Positions 35,380-45,241 of a DNA stretch of 52,372 nt are shown here, piece by piece. The notes beneath the pieces were generated by a model. The model searched no databases. It was not told where the DNA came from and worked only from the letters and a program-made list of their open reading frames with translations. Each line of letters starts with the position of its first letter. Within the stretch, counting starts at the first letter, position 1. The stretch spans positions 1,275,341-1,327,712 of the forward strand of contig NZ_NJAI01000001.1 of NCBI RefSeq assembly GCF_002632725.1, read 5' to 3'. Position numbers and translations under genes: made by a program. The stretch is from Xenorhabdus hominickii. Lineage in GTDB: Bacteria; Pseudomonadota; Gammaproteobacteria; Enterobacterales; Enterobacteriaceae.

Positions 35380-37677
35380 ATGAAGCTGATTCGAGGGCTT
35401 GCTCAATATTATGTTGATTTGATGATGAAGCTAGGGCTGGTGCGTTTTTCGTTACTGCTCGCTTCTGCTCTGGTTATTCTTGCGATGGTTATGCAAATGG
35501 CGGTGACGTTTGTATTGCATGGAGAAGTGCATCGCATTGATTTAATACGCTCTATCTTTTTTGGTTTAGTGATCACCCCTTGGGCAGTTTATTTTCTTTC
35601 TATTGTGGTGGAGCAACTTGAAGAAGCCCGCCAGCGTGATGCGGCCTTGAATCTGCAACTCAAAGAAAATATTGCCCAATTGAATCAGGAGATCAGAGAA
35701 AGAGAGAAAGCGGAAAAAGCGCATCTGATATTGCTGGACAAGCTCAAGTTGGAAATGGAACATCGTGAAAAAACCCAGATTGAACTCGAACAGCAATCGG
35801 TCTTATTGCGTTCATTTTTAGATGCTTCTCCGGATCTGGTTTATTACCGTAATGAAGACAACGAATTTTCCGGCTGTAACCGGGCTATGGAACTGCTGAC
35901 AGGCAAAAGTGAAAAAAACCTCATTGGCCTGACTCCAACCGATGTTTACGATAAAGAAATTGCCAATAAGGTGATGGAAACCGATGAAAAAGTTTTTCGT
36001 CACAATGTTTCTCTCACTTATGAACAGTGGCTGGTTTATCCCGATGGCCGCAAAGCCTGTTTTGAACTCAGAAAAGTTCCTTTTTACGATCTCGTTGGGA
36101 AGCGACACGGTCTGATGGGGTTTGGACGCGATATAACGGAGCGTAAGCGCTATCAGGATGCGTTGGAGAATGCCAGTAGGGATAAGAGCACTTTTATCTC
36201 TACGATTAGCCATGAGCTTCGTACGCCTTTAAATGGCATTGTTGGTTTGAGCCGGATCCTGATGGATACCGATTTAACACCAGAACAGTGTAAATATTTG
36301 AAGACGATTCATGTCAGTGCCATTACTCTTGGTAATATTTTTAATGATATCATTGAGTTAGATAAAATAGAGCGGCGTAAAATCCAGATTGATAAGCAAC
36401 CGGTTGATTTCACCGGCTTTATGGCTGATTTGGAGAACATTTCGGGATTACTGGCCCAGCCGAAAGATATCAAATTTGTGTTGGAACCTGAACTACCCCT
36501 CCCCGCCAAGGTGTTGACTGATGGAACTCGCTTGCGACAAATTTTATGGAATTTAATTAGCAATGCCGTGAAATTTACGCCTAAAGGGGAAATTAAGGTT
36601 CGTATCTGGCGTGAAGATGGGGAGCGCCTGTTATTTGAGGTTACAGATTCTGGCATTGGCATTCCCGGTGATGAGCTAGAAAAAATCTTCGCCATGTATT
36701 ACCAAGTGACAGACAGTGCCGGTGGACGCCCGGCGACGGGAACGGGTATCGGTCTTGCTGTCTCAAAGCGGCTTGCTCAAAGTATGGGTGGAGATATTGT
36801 TGTAACAAGCACAGTAGGTAAAGGCTCTTGCTTTACTTTGTCTGTCATTGCGCCTGCCATTGATGAACTGCCTGAAGGAGATGAAGAGCTGGATAGCATG
36901 CCATTACCTGCACTTAACGTCCTACTGGTGGAAGATATCGAACTGAACGTCATTGTTGCCCGTTCTGTACTGGAGAAATTGGGGAACAGTGTGGATGTCG
37001 CCATGAACGGACACGATGCACTGGCGATGTTTGACCCTGATGAATATGACTTAGTGTTATTGGATATCCAATTGCCGGATATGACGGGGCTTGATATTGC
37101 CCGTCAGTTACACCAGCGTTATCCCGCTCAATCCTTGCCTCCATTGATTGCACTAACTGCCAATGTTTTAAAAGATAGAAAAGAATATCTTGATGCTGGT
37201 ATGGACGATGTACTCAACAAGCCACTCTCTGTGAAGGAGCTGATCGCTATGATGGGAAAATATTGGGGCAAGACATCTGAATCTGAAGACACATTACAGG
37301 AGACAGGTATTGTGAAGAAGGATGAAGAGTTGCTCGACACGGAGATGCTTAACCAATACATCGAATTGGTGGGACCAAAAATGATCGCTGACAATCTGGT
37401 TATTTTTGAGACCATGATGCCAAATTATCTTGCCTTACTGGATTCAAACATGACGGCCAGAGATCAGAAGGGCATTACGGAAGAGGCGCATAAAATCAAG
37501 GGGGCGGCTGGCTCTGTCGGGTTGCGTCACTTGCAGCAGTTGGCTCAACAGATTCAATCACCTGATTTACCGGCATGGTGGGATAATGTGCAGGAGTGGG
37601 TGGATGAATTAAAGTTGGAATGGAAGACTGATATAGAAATATTGAGAAACTGGTTATCGGACGCTACAAAAAAATAA
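35380..37677 (+). CDS. arcB: Aerobic respiration control sensor kinase ArcB
   Basis: ArcB senses the redox state of the quinone pool and phosphorylates ArcA under low oxygen. The 765-residue protein has two membrane helices (about 24-47 and 58-77), a coiled-coil linker and a PAS domain with the two redox cysteines (Cys166 and Cys227). The histidine kinase has His278 in STISHELRTP, the receiver has Asp562 in LLDIQLPD, and the HPt domain has His704 in EEAHKIKGAAG. The full hybrid relay is therefore present. Its last codons and stop overlap the arcZ terminator on the other strand. Confidence 0.98.
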   Translation: MKLIRGLAQYYVDLMMKLGLVRFSLLLASALVILAMVMQMAVTFVLHGEVHRIDLIRSIFFGLVITPWAVYFLSIVVEQLEEARQRDAALNLQLKENIAQLNQEIREREKAEKAHLILLDKLKLEMEHREKTQIELEQQSVLLRSFLDASPDLVYYRNEDNEFSGCNRAMELLTGKSEKNLIGLTPTDVYDKEIANKVMETDEKVFRHNVSLTYEQWLVYPDGRKACFELRKVPFYDLVGKRHGLMGFGRDITERKRYQDALENASRDKSTFISTISHELRTPLNGIVGLSRILMDTDLTPEQCKYLKTIHVSAITLGNIFNDIIELDKIERRKIQIDKQPVDFTGFMADLENISGLLAQPKDIKFVLEPELPLPAKVLTDGTRLRQILWNLISNAVKFTPKGEIKVRIWREDGERLLFEVTDSGIGIPGDELEKIFAMYYQVTDSAGGRPATGTGIGLAVSKRLAQSMGGDIVVTSTVGKGSCFTLSVIAPAIDELPEGDEELDSMPLPALNVLLVEDIELNVIVARSVLEKLGNSVDVAMNGHDALAMFDPDEYDLVLLDIQLPDMTGLDIARQLHQRYPAQSLPPLIALTANVLKDRKEYLDAGMDDVLNKPLSVKELIAMMGKYWGKTSESEDTLQETGIVKKDEELLDTEMLNQYIELVGPKMIADNLVIFETMMPNYLALLDSNMTARDQKGITEEAHKIKGAAGSVGLRHLQQLAQQIQSPDLPAWWDNVQEWVDELKLEWKTDIEILRNWLSDATKK

Positions 37678-37781
37678 CCCCAACCGAAGTTGGGGTGCGC
37701 GAATACTGCGCCAACACCAGGGAAACTTGTTTACCCGCTTATCCTAAGATTTTTTTCAATGCGAGTAATTAAAAAATTCTT
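37668..37781 (-). ncRNA. arcZ: Hfq-binding small RNA ArcZ (RyhA/SraH)
   Basis: Read on the minus strand, about 37668-37735 matches the conserved 3' half of enterobacterial ArcZ. It shows the seed region around CCCTGGTGTTGGCGCAG, the TATTCGCGC segment, a terminator stem ACCCCAAC / GTTGGGGT and seven Us (37674-37668). Position between arcB and elbB, facing arcB, is also as in E. coli. The 5' end near 37781 is estimated from a possible -10 box at 37793-37788. ArcZ activates rpoS translation in E. coli and is repressed by ArcA. In Photorhabdus/Xenorhabdus it has been reported to control natural-product synthesis and symbiosis. Confidence 0.92.
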
Positions 37782-37913
37782 CCACATAGAATACAAGTAC
37801 CAACATAGCAAAGATAAGATTTTTTGTTACAAGATTCATTAAAATCTGTGATGAAGATTGGTGTTTAACCCTCTAAGGGGTTAAGCATTAATCTACTACA
37901 ATTGGAGAGAAAT

Positions 37914-38567
37914 ATGAAATCTGTTGCCGTTATATTGAGTGGATGTGGAGTCTACGATGGAAGTGAAATTCACGAATCAGTTCTGACTATGCTCTCTTTA
38001 AGCCGTTTGGGGGCTGATGTGTCTTTTTTTTCGCCTGATGAATCACAACATCATGTAATTAATCACCTTAATGGAGAAGAGAAACAAGAGGTTCGCCACA
38101 TAATGGAAGAATCTGCTCGTATAACCCGGGGGAATATACAGCCTCTCTCTAAAGTTGATATTAATAAATTGGATGCGTTGATTATTCCGGGAGGGTTTGG
38201 GGCAGCTAAGAATTTATGTAATTTCGCATATAAAGGATCAGATTGCGAAATAAATAAAGAATTATTAAGTGTGGTGCGTGAAATGCATCAACAAGGCAAG
38301 CCAATGGGGTTTATATGTATTTCGCCCGTTATGGTACCTAAGATATTGGGCACTCCGATAAAAGTAACCATTGGTAATGATCCTGTAACAGCCGCTCAAA
38401 TAGAGAAAATGGGGGGGATACATGTTGAGTGTCCTGTTGACGACATTGTCGTTGATTTTAAAAATAAAATTGTAACAACACCTGCTTATATGCTTGCTGA
38501 GTCATTATCCCAAGCAGAAAAAGGAATTGATAAGTTGGTTCGAAAAATATTGGAAATGATTGAGTAA
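37914..38567 (+). CDS. elbB: Isoprenoid biosynthesis / glyoxalase protein ElbB
   Basis: ElbB (YhbL) is a DJ-1/PfpI-family protein. In E. coli it was linked to isoprenoid synthesis and has weak glyoxalase III activity. Its 217 residues start [21 protein letters not shown], with [11 protein letters not shown] and the nucleophile elbow GFICISPVM. The start at 37914 has GGAGAG seven bases upstream. It overlaps mtgA by eight bases. Confidence 0.93.
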   Translation: MKSVAVILSGCGVYDGSEIHESVLTMLSLSRLGADVSFFSPDESQHHVINHLNGEEKQEVRHIMEESARITRGNIQPLSKVDINKLDALIIPGGFGAAKNLCNFAYKGSDCEINKELLSVVREMHQQGKPMGFICISPVMVPKILGTPIKVTIGNDPVTAAQIEKMGGIHVECPVDDIVVDFKNKIVTTPAYMLAESLSQAEKGIDKLVRKILEMIE

Positions 38568-39288
38568 AAGGATGAAAAGTCCATTTTCAATATTATGGTG
38601 CTGGTTGAAAAGAATTGTCGTATCTATCACAGTTCTGTGGTTTGTTGCTGTAATAGCGTTTTCATTTCTGCCGGTACCGTTTTCTATGGTGATGATAGAG
38701 CGACAAATGGGCGCTTTAATGTCAATTAATTTATCTTATGTTTTTCGTTCCTCATGGGTAGATCAGAATCAAATTTCACCTTACATGACATTAGCCGTGA
38801 TTGCGGCTGAGGATCAAAAATTTCCAAAACACTGGGGATTTGATTTTGATGCTATCGAAACCGCGATAGAACATAATAAAAAATATCAGAAACGGATTCG
38901 GGGGGCTTCAACCATCACTCAACAGACAGCCAAAAATTTATTTTTATGGGAAGGGCGTAGTTGGGTGAGAAAGGGATTAGAGGCGGGAATGACCGCTGGG
39001 CTGGAGATACTGTGGTCAAAGAAACGTATTTTGACTGTCTATCTCAATATTGCTGAGTTTGGCAATGGCATTTTTGGGGTTGAAGAAGCCGCACAACATT
39101 ACTTCCGTAAGCCAGCCGGACGATTGACGGCTTCTGAAGCTGCATTGCTTGCTGCTGTATTACCAAACCCCCATCGTTATCAAGTGAATGAACCTTCTGC
39201 CTATGTGTTGCGGCGTCAGCAATGGATTTTGCGGCAAATGCAGTTGATGGGAGGAGAGAATTACTTAAAACAAAATAAATTGATATAA
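38560..39288 (+). CDS. mtgA: Monofunctional peptidoglycan glycosyltransferase MtgA
   Basis: MtgA polymerises lipid II into glycan strands and has no transpeptidase domain. The protein has 242 residues, one N-terminal membrane helix (about 18-38) and a GT51 domain with the catalytic Glu84 in [12 protein letters not shown] and the conserved [16 protein letters not shown]. The reading here begins with TTG at 38560. This keeps the family's MSK start and puts GGAA five bases upstream. An ATG at 38572 is the alternative, but AAAGG abuts it. The eight-base overlap with elbB suggests translational coupling. Confidence 0.94.
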   Translation: MSKRMKSPFSILWCWLKRIVVSITVLWFVAVIAFSFLPVPFSMVMIERQMGALMSINLSYVFRSSWVDQNQISPYMTLAVIAAEDQKFPKHWGFDFDAIETAIEHNKKYQKRIRGASTITQQTAKNLFLWEGRSWVRKGLEAGMTAGLEILWSKKRILTVYLNIAEFGNGIFGVEEAAQHYFRKPAGRLTASEAALLAAVLPNPHRYQVNEPSAYVLRRQQWILRQMQLMGGENYLKQNKLI

Positions 39289-39311
39289 CCGTCATTTTTC
39301 AAGCGGTGGGT

Positions 39312-39333
39312 GGCGGCACCGATTTGTGCCGCC
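39312..39333. terminator. Stem-loop between mtgA and dolP
   Basis: GGCGGCAC / GTGCCGCC with a six-base loop lies between the convergent genes mtgA and dolP. It has no long T-run on either side and is a probable shared terminator. Confidence 0.6.
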
Positions 39334-39395
39334 TTGATAGGCTTTAATGGGGCGATTTAGTTAGGAGCGTTTGTTTAAAGGGTTAGCTGAAAGAG

Positions 39396-39971
39396 TTAGT
39401 TGAGATAAGTAAACGCGATTGTTACGCGTTTAACGCCGCTGATTTCGCTGGCAATTTTTGCAGCAGCCGTTCCTTCTTGATGGGTGACAACGCCAAACAA
39501 AAATACCTCACCATTCTCTGTCACTACTTTAATGCTGGATGACTTCACTTCATCACTGGTTAAAATTTTGGAACGCACTTTGGTTGTCAGCCAAGTGTCC
39601 ACGGAAGCTGTACCTAATGTAACAGGATTACCTTGTCGAATTTCGTTATACACCAATTTGGTGCCTTCAACTTTTGAGGCGATTTGTCTTGCACGGTCAG
39701 CCAATGCTTCATTGGGGCTTTGTCCGGTTAAAAGAACTTTGCCCTGATACACAGTCACAACCACACGGGTTTGTGCTTTAATTTGTGGATCTTTGTTAAT
39801 AGCAGTGCTGACACGGGCTTCCAGCGTACTATCGTCAACTTGTTGTCCGATTGTTCGTGGGTCTGTGCCCGCTTTTGTGGCAATCGCAGCAGAGCCGACA
39901 ACAGCAGCACCAATGCATCCTTGTAATAGCATTGCGCTGAAACAGATCACTAATAGAGAAAATAACCTCAT
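39396..39971 (-). CDS. dolP: Outer-membrane lipoprotein DolP (division and OM stress-associated)
   Basis: DolP (YraP) is a dual-BON-domain lipoprotein of the outer membrane that keeps membrane integrity, binds anionic lipid and goes to the division site. Its 191 residues carry a lipoprotein signal with lipobox LLQGC (Cys19) and two BON domains (about 46-115 and 124-191). In E. coli it belongs to the sigma-E regulon. It lies 11 bp after diaA. Confidence 0.96.
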   Translation of the reverse strand: MRLFSLLVICFSAMLLQGCIGAAVVGSAAIATKAGTDPRTIGQQVDDSTLEARVSTAINKDPQIKAQTRVVVTVYQGKVLLTGQSPNEALADRARQIASKVEGTKLVYNEIRQGNPVTLGTASVDTWLTTKVRSKILTSDEVKSSSIKVVTENGEVFLFGVVTHQEGTAAAKIASEISGVKRVTIAFTYLN

Positions 39972-39982
39972 GACTTGGCTCC

Positions 39983-40573
39983 TTACTCATCCTGATGAGG
40001 AAATAGCGTGTTATCGATTAAGTCGCACAAACAGTTAATTGTCAACATATGGACTTCTTGGATCCTGATGCTGTGATGTGAAGGAATACGGATTTCAACA
40101 TCCTGTGGCCCTAATAATCCTGCTACTTCACCACCATCGTAACCTGTCAGGGCAACAATTGTCATATCCCGCGTGACAGCGGCTTCCACGGCCTTGATGA
40201 TATCCCGACTGTTGCCATGTGTAGAAATGGCGAGCAGGACGTCTCCAGCGTGTCCCAGGGCCCTGACTTGTTTGGCGTAGATTTCGTCAGGTTGTTTACT
40301 GCTGGTGATGGCTGTTATCACCACATTATCGGTATTCAGAGACAGGGCTGGCAGGCTTGGCCGCTCTGTTTCAAAACGGTTGATCATGCTGGCCGCGAAA
40401 CGCTGTGCGGTTGCCGCAGACCCACCATTACCGCAGCAAAGAATTTTATTGCCGTTCAGCAGTGATTGCACCATCATCATTGCGGCGCGAGAGATTGCGT
40501 CGGGTAATGCTTCTGCTGCTGCGATTTGAGTTTGAATACTTTCTGTAAAGCAGACTTTAATTCTATCCAGCAC
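39983..40573 (-). CDS. diaA: DnaA initiator-associating protein DiaA
   Basis: DiaA is a tetrameric SIS-domain protein that binds DnaA and promotes orderly assembly at oriC. Its 196 residues have the phosphosugar-binding-like fold with [16 protein letters not shown] and [14 protein letters not shown]. It resembles GmhA, but its place beside dolP and yraN supports DiaA. It is cytosolic. Confidence 0.95.
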   Translation of the reverse strand: MLDRIKVCFTESIQTQIAAAEALPDAISRAAMMMVQSLLNGNKILCCGNGGSAATAQRFAASMINRFETERPSLPALSLNTDNVVITAITSSKQPDEIYAKQVRALGHAGDVLLAISTHGNSRDIIKAVEAAVTRDMTIVALTGYDGGEVAGLLGPQDVEIRIPSHHSIRIQEVHMLTINCLCDLIDNTLFPHQDE

Positions 40574-40617
40574 GTTATGACCTATGTGTATTGAAATCTA
40601 TTTATTAGCGAGCAAAT

Positions 40618-40643
40618 TGAGGAGCTATTGCAATAGCTCCTCA
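40618..40643. repeat. Perfect 26-bp palindrome between yraN and diaA
   Basis: TGAGGAGCTATTG / CAATAGCTCCTCA has 13-bp arms with no spacer. It lies one base beyond the yraN stop and 44 bases before the diaA start. As RNA it would form a long hairpin within the operon. No T-run follows, so it may tune the yraN/diaA ratio or protect mRNA ends rather than terminate. Confidence 0.85.
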
Positions 40644-40644
40644 C

Positions 40645-41010
40645 TCAGGAGAAGGCATTTTTCAGCCATTCAAATTTCTGACCCGTAATCGCACAAACAT
40701 CAAAGCGGCATGAGGCTGTTTCCAGACATTCATTGCGTTGGTACAGCCAAACAGCGGCTGTATGTAATAATTTTCTGCGCTTGCTTTGAGTAATTGTAGC
40801 AGTGGCATCACCATACTGTGCGTTCTGGCGGTAACGGACTTCGACAAATATCCATGTGTGTTTATCACGCATGATCAGATCGATTTCCCCACCGCGGATT
40901 TTCACATTCTCAGCAACAAAGGCAAGCCCTTGTTTTTGCAAAAACTGTTTGGCCTGATGTTCGTAATGGCGTCCCAGCGCATAGCGATTGATTTTTAGGT
41001 TTCTCATCAT
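40645..41010 (-). CDS. yraN: YraN family putative endonuclease (UPF0102)
   Basis: YraN is a small restriction-endonuclease-like protein of unsettled role, tied by context to DNA uptake or processing. Its 121 residues keep the PD-(D/E)xK-type core GGEIDLIMRD...WIFVEVRYR. The E-D-ExR residues are those expected to bind metal. It starts nine bases after the lpoA stop, so it is co-transcribed. The N-terminus (two ATGs in tandem) has a weak ribosome binding site, which suggests coupling to lpoA. Confidence 0.93.
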   Translation of the reverse strand: MMRNLKINRYALGRHYEHQAKQFLQKQGLAFVAENVKIRGGEIDLIMRDKHTWIFVEVRYRQNAQYGDATATITQSKRRKLLHTAAVWLYQRNECLETASCRFDVCAITGQKFEWLKNAFS

Positions 41011-41019
41011 CTATGAGGT

Positions 41020-42927
41020 TTATTGTACCGTATTATCGTCAGCAAAATTATTCACATCATCTGAATTCTTCGCACTGTCAGTGTCGTTGGTCTTGTCAGC
41101 TGAACCTTCGAGTTCGATGCGCCCTTTATTGAACTGCATCCAAGGCAGTTGGCGCAAGATGATGCAATTATCCGTGACGGAAAGCTCTCCTGTTGCACCA
41201 TTCAGTCGGAATCCAGCGTATTTTTGTTCTTGAGAAAATTGTTTTTGAGCAAACTGATTGGCCAATGACCATGCATCTATTCCCATTGCGTAGAGACGCA
41301 TTAGGTTGTAATCATTGGCAAATTTTTTAGCCGCGTGCTGCATCAGTGGCACATTCATACCCGTCAATAATGGGATATCACTAAACTGCATACCATCCAT
41401 CTCCAGACGGAAATCCGGGCCAGTACCTGATTTATTTCCCCGTGAACTGGCATAGAGAGCCGGTTTTTTGCGGGAATTGATTGCCATATCGATCATTGGC
41501 TTGATGGTTGTCAGTTCATCCGCTGTCGCAACAATGTAAACGGCGTCTACTGCGCCTTTGATTGAACTTGTAGAACTTGTGGAAATAACAGGCTCGTTTG
41601 TGTTGTTCTGTGTCATGCTGGTATTTGATAAAGATGCACTGACAGAAACCGGTGTACCTGACAAGCGGATACCAACACCACGGTTCATGGATTGTCTCAT
41701 TTCACCCAGCGTTCCGAACGTTTGCTGTAATACCGACTGTCCACCCAGTTTCTGCCATTCATCAGCAAAGGTTTTTGCTATTCGACGGCCAAATTCTGTG
41801 CGAGGTATTAAGACCAGAGGATTGCGTTTCTGCTGCTGCCAGATATGCATGGCGGCACTTTTCACTTCATCTTCTGGAGACAGGGAAAAATAGCAGACAT
41901 TTGGACGCATTTGTGCCACATCCAACTTATTGAGGGCCAGAACATTCAACGGTGTTTCAATTTGTGCCAATTCTTCTACATTTTGTTTCAATAATGGTCC
42001 AACAACTAACGTAACGCCATCTTGTTCCGCTTGTGCCAGCAGGTTGGCGAGTGGCTGGCTGGTGGTGTCATAGATTTTTATATCTTCAACAGTGACGGGA
42101 GCATCATTCATTGTGGCGGATGTTGATGCTGGCGCTAATGTTGCCGGCGTTGTTTCTTCTTCGGTCGGTGCGCTATCAGGCATTGCGGCTATTTCTGGAT
42201 TTGCTTCGCCACTATTTACCGTAGCTGATGCTGCCGTATTTGATGGCCCCACACCGTTTGGATTGGCAATGCTTGATGGATTACCCGTGTTTGGTTCGGC
42301 AACATTGACGGGCAATGAAGGCTTGGGTAATCCTTTTTGGGCATCGAGGAAACCTTGTCGAATGGCTTCACCGAATTTTTTTGCCTGACCGTTCAATGGC
42401 AGGAATAATCCGAATGTGACACGGTTGTCTTTTGGCTCAAGCTGCACTTGTTGCAGCGCAGAGGGTAAACTATGTGCCGCAGGATTGCTTGAATAGCGGA
42501 TCCTCCAATCATCTACGGCAGAACGCAGTTTATTGCGATCTTGTTTATTGGTCTGGTAAGTGCTGAGTAAATCAAGCCAGCCCTGCAACGTATATTCGTT
42601 GGCATTAATGACTAATTCATTGAGTTGCTGTGGGGAAAGATGGGTCAGTGCTTGCCATGTATCATCGATATTTTTCTGGCGAGCAGCTTCATTTGCTGCA
42701 TGAGGCTCCAGCGCAATATAAGCACGGATAACATCCAGTGAAGGATGATTATGAGCTGCGTCAATAATGGCTTGATAGCGGTTAATCTCCGCGCTGATAT
42801 TGTCCTGAGGTTGAGAAGTTGGTTGCCCTTGCTGTTCGGGCATGGTACACCCTGCAATAACCATAGTCGACAGCAGCGCTGTATAGACTAAACCAGTTTT
42901 GAAACGCACAAAAATTGAGGGAAGCAT
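41020..42927 (-). CDS. lpoA: Penicillin-binding protein activator LpoA
   Basis: LpoA is an outer-membrane lipoprotein that reaches through the periplasm and activates the transpeptidase PBP1a. Its 635 residues begin with a lipoprotein signal with lipobox VIAGC (Cys27). A helical TPR-like N-domain (about 28-240) follows, then a Pro/Ala/Ser/Thr-rich linker (about 245-310) and a C-terminal domain like a periplasmic binding protein. The start at 42927 gives the normal signal. The frame is open 24 codons earlier but would overlap rsmI. Confidence 0.95.
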   Translation of the reverse strand: MLPSIFVRFKTGLVYTALLSTMVIAGCTMPEQQGQPTSQPQDNISAEINRYQAIIDAAHNHPSLDVIRAYIALEPHAANEAARQKNIDDTWQALTHLSPQQLNELVINANEYTLQGWLDLLSTYQTNKQDRNKLRSAVDDWRIRYSSNPAAHSLPSALQQVQLEPKDNRVTFGLFLPLNGQAKKFGEAIRQGFLDAQKGLPKPSLPVNVAEPNTGNPSSIANPNGVGPSNTAASATVNSGEANPEIAAMPDSAPTEEETTPATLAPASTSATMNDAPVTVEDIKIYDTTSQPLANLLAQAEQDGVTLVVGPLLKQNVEELAQIETPLNVLALNKLDVAQMRPNVCYFSLSPEDEVKSAAMHIWQQQKRNPLVLIPRTEFGRRIAKTFADEWQKLGGQSVLQQTFGTLGEMRQSMNRGVGIRLSGTPVSVSASLSNTSMTQNNTNEPVISTSSTSSIKGAVDAVYIVATADELTTIKPMIDMAINSRKKPALYASSRGNKSGTGPDFRLEMDGMQFSDIPLLTGMNVPLMQHAAKKFANDYNLMRLYAMGIDAWSLANQFAQKQFSQEQKYAGFRLNGATGELSVTDNCIILRQLPWMQFNKGRIELEGSADKTNDTDSAKNSDDVNNFADDNTVQ

Positions 42928-42990
42928 ACTGTATCCAGTGATGTTTTTTTCAAAGATGCTCAATTTTAAATCGGTCATTCGGATGAAACA
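42928..42990. promoter_or_regulatory. Divergent lpoA / rsmI start region
   Basis: Only 63 bp separate the two divergent start codons, so the promoters must overlap each other or extend into the coding regions. Confidence 0.5.
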
Positions 42991-43881
42991 ATGAATCAAA
43001 CCAATCGAGCAGTGGTTACGACATCCACGCTATATGTTGTGCCAACCCCTATTGGAAACTTAGGGGATATTACTCAGCGTGCTCTTGAAGTTCTTAAACA
43101 TGTCGATCTGATTGCAGCCGAAGATACGCGACACACTGGCTTGTTGCTTCAACATTTTGCCATTAATGCGCGCATGTTCGCACTTCATGATCATAATGAA
43201 CAGCAGAAAGCAGATCAATTGCTGGCGAAACTGGAGCAAGGTATCAGCATCGCATTGGTGTCTGATGCAGGTACACCTTTGATCAACGATCCGGGTTATC
43301 ACCTTGTTCGTCGTTGCCGTGAAGCGGGAATCAACGTCGTCCCTCTACCCGGCCCCTGCGCAGCAATTACGGCACTGTCTGCTGCGGGGCTGCCTTCTGA
43401 TCGTTTTTGCTATGAAGGTTTCTTGCCTGCAAAAAGTAAAGGACGTCAGGATACACTGCGTGAATTGGCACAGGAACCGCGAACGCTGATTTTCTACGAA
43501 TCGACACATCGCCTGCTGGACAGTTTAGAAGATATTGTGGAAGTGTGGGGCCCAGATCGTTATGTCGTGTTGGCAAGGGAATTAACCAAAACGTGGGAAT
43601 CTATTCAAGGAAAGCCCGCAGGTGAGCTTCTGGCGTGGATTAAGGAAGATGAAACTCGCCGGCGGGGTGAAATGGTTTTGATCGTGGAAGGGTATCGCAA
43701 GCCTGCGGATGACAGCTTGCCACCGGATGCTTTGCGGACATTGGCATTATTGCAGAAAGAGTTACCGTTGAAAAAGGCGGCAGCACTGGCAGCAGAGATT
43801 CACGGTGTGAAGAAAAATGCCTTGTACCGCTATGCGCTTGATCAGGTTTCTACCCTTGATCAAATTGAAGAAGATGCATGA
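42991..43881 (+). CDS. rsmI: 16S rRNA 2'-O-methyltransferase RsmI
   Basis: RsmI methylates the 2'-OH of C1402 in the decoding centre of 16S rRNA, using S-adenosylmethionine. Its 296 residues show [33 protein letters not shown] and the family signature [20 protein letters not shown]. The C-terminal helical domain [21 protein letters not shown] is present. It is divergent from lpoA and 43 bp before the RNase P RNA gene. Confidence 0.98.
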   Translation: MNQTNRAVVTTSTLYVVPTPIGNLGDITQRALEVLKHVDLIAAEDTRHTGLLLQHFAINARMFALHDHNEQQKADQLLAKLEQGISIALVSDAGTPLINDPGYHLVRRCREAGINVVPLPGPCAAITALSAAGLPSDRFCYEGFLPAKSKGRQDTLRELAQEPRTLIFYESTHRLLDSLEDIVEVWGPDRYVVLARELTKTWESIQGKPAGELLAWIKEDETRRRGEMVLIVEGYRKPADDSLPPDALRTLALLQKELPLKKAAALAAEIHGVKKNALYRYALDQVSTLDQIEEDA

Positions 43882-43888
43882 AAACCCC

Positions 43889-43917
43889 TATACATTGGGT
43901 ATTAAACCTCTTATAAT
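43889..43917 (+). promoter_or_regulatory. rnpB promoter
   Basis: -35 TATACA (43889-43894) and a perfect -10 TATAAT (43912-43917) lie 17 bases apart. The -10 box is followed by a GC-rich discriminator CCGCGCC and the RNA start near 43925. Such a discriminator is typical of promoters under growth-rate control. The -35 box lies just beyond the rsmI stop. Confidence 0.8.
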
Positions 43918-43924
43918 CCGCGCC

Positions 43925-44306
<382 letters not shown>

Positions 44307-44309
44307 TTT

Positions 44310-44345
44310 AGCCCTATAGAGCAGATGCTTTATAGGGCTTATTCA
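44310..44345 (+). terminator. Terminator after rnpB
   Basis: AGCCCTATA / TATAGGGCT (44310-44318, 44331-44339) is followed by TATTCATTTTA. It ends the primary RNase P RNA transcript and may also serve convergent yhaK. Confidence 0.8.
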
Positions 44346-44410
44346 TTTTATGACCGGATGAAATTAGCATCAAAGCTAACAACCAACTAGCTATCCACCA
44401 GCCAAAGCAA

Positions 44411-45127
44411 TCAATCCGCCAAATCAATTAACAGTCCTCGAAATGGGGTATCTGCCAGTAATGTTATTTCTTGCTCTTCCTGAATAAATATCCCGTCCCC
44501 ACATTTAATTTCTACGTCTGTATTCTGGTGGCCGTTAACCTTGTTGCTGTTAACCCTTGCATTGCCACTGATGGATTGCAGATAGGCATGATTGCCCCGT
44601 AATGGCAAACGTTGGCTATCACGATTTTTGACAACCAAATAGCTTATCCATACCTGTTGGCGCAGAAGCATACTATTATCTTCTGATGTCGGTGAGGCCA
44701 GCAATGTTAATGGCTTATTTGTGAGTGTCTTGCGTTGCAAGGGCTGTGGCTCTTGCTGGGAGCAGGCATTGAGCCAAAGTTGTAATCGTGTCAGTGGCAC
44801 TTTGTCACTGGTATTATGCTCACTGTAACTTACCCCGTGACGGGTAGAAAACAGTAGGCAATCTCCTTGTTTTGCATGAACGTGATTTCCTTCACTATCA
44901 CGATATTGAGCTTCTCCTTGCAGGATAATATTTAAAATATCAACATGAGGATAAGACTTAGGCTGGAATTCGGCTTTTGGCGCGAGAACTTCTTGATTAA
45001 GAACACGCAGTGCCCGGTAATTCAGAAAATTTGGATCAAAATAATGACCAAATGAAAAAGTATAGCGAGCCTGTAACCAGCCATAATCGGCTTTTCCGCA
45101 TTGATTTGCTGTTCTCATTATTATCAT
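44411..45127 (-). CDS. yhaK: Pirin-like bicupin protein YhaK
   Basis: YhaK is a cytosolic bicupin of the pirin family. The E. coli protein is sensitive to reactive oxygen and has no settled reaction. Its 238 residues show RTANQCGKADYGWLQARYTFSFGHYFDP, LRVLNQEVLAP and the cupin segment YPHVDILNIILQGEAQYRDSEGN. The start at 45127 aligns with the family. An open frame seven codons longer is possible. It is divergent from its likely regulator gene yhaJ. Confidence 0.93.
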   Translation of the reverse strand: MIIMRTANQCGKADYGWLQARYTFSFGHYFDPNFLNYRALRVLNQEVLAPKAEFQPKSYPHVDILNIILQGEAQYRDSEGNHVHAKQGDCLLFSTRHGVSYSEHNTSDKVPLTRLQLWLNACSQQEPQPLQRKTLTNKPLTLLASPTSEDNSMLLRQQVWISYLVVKNRDSQRLPLRGNHAYLQSISGNARVNSNKVNGHQNTDVEIKCGDGIFIQEEQEITLLADTPFRGLLIDLAD

Positions 45128-45241
45128 AGCTGTCATCTCTTTAACCAATAAAACAATTAGCTTCGATCTTAATTATCTGGACGTTGAAATGTTAGCCAGT
45201 TAATCTGGCGACTATATTCAAAATTACTGATTGAGAAAAAT
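45128..45241. promoter_or_regulatory. Divergent yhaK / yhaJ control region
   Basis: This 114-bp region lies between a LysR-type regulator and its divergent neighbour, the usual place for such a regulator to bind. CCAGTTAATCTGG (about 45195-45207) is a small inverted repeat and a candidate LysR half-site pair. This is an inference from layout. Confidence 0.45.
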
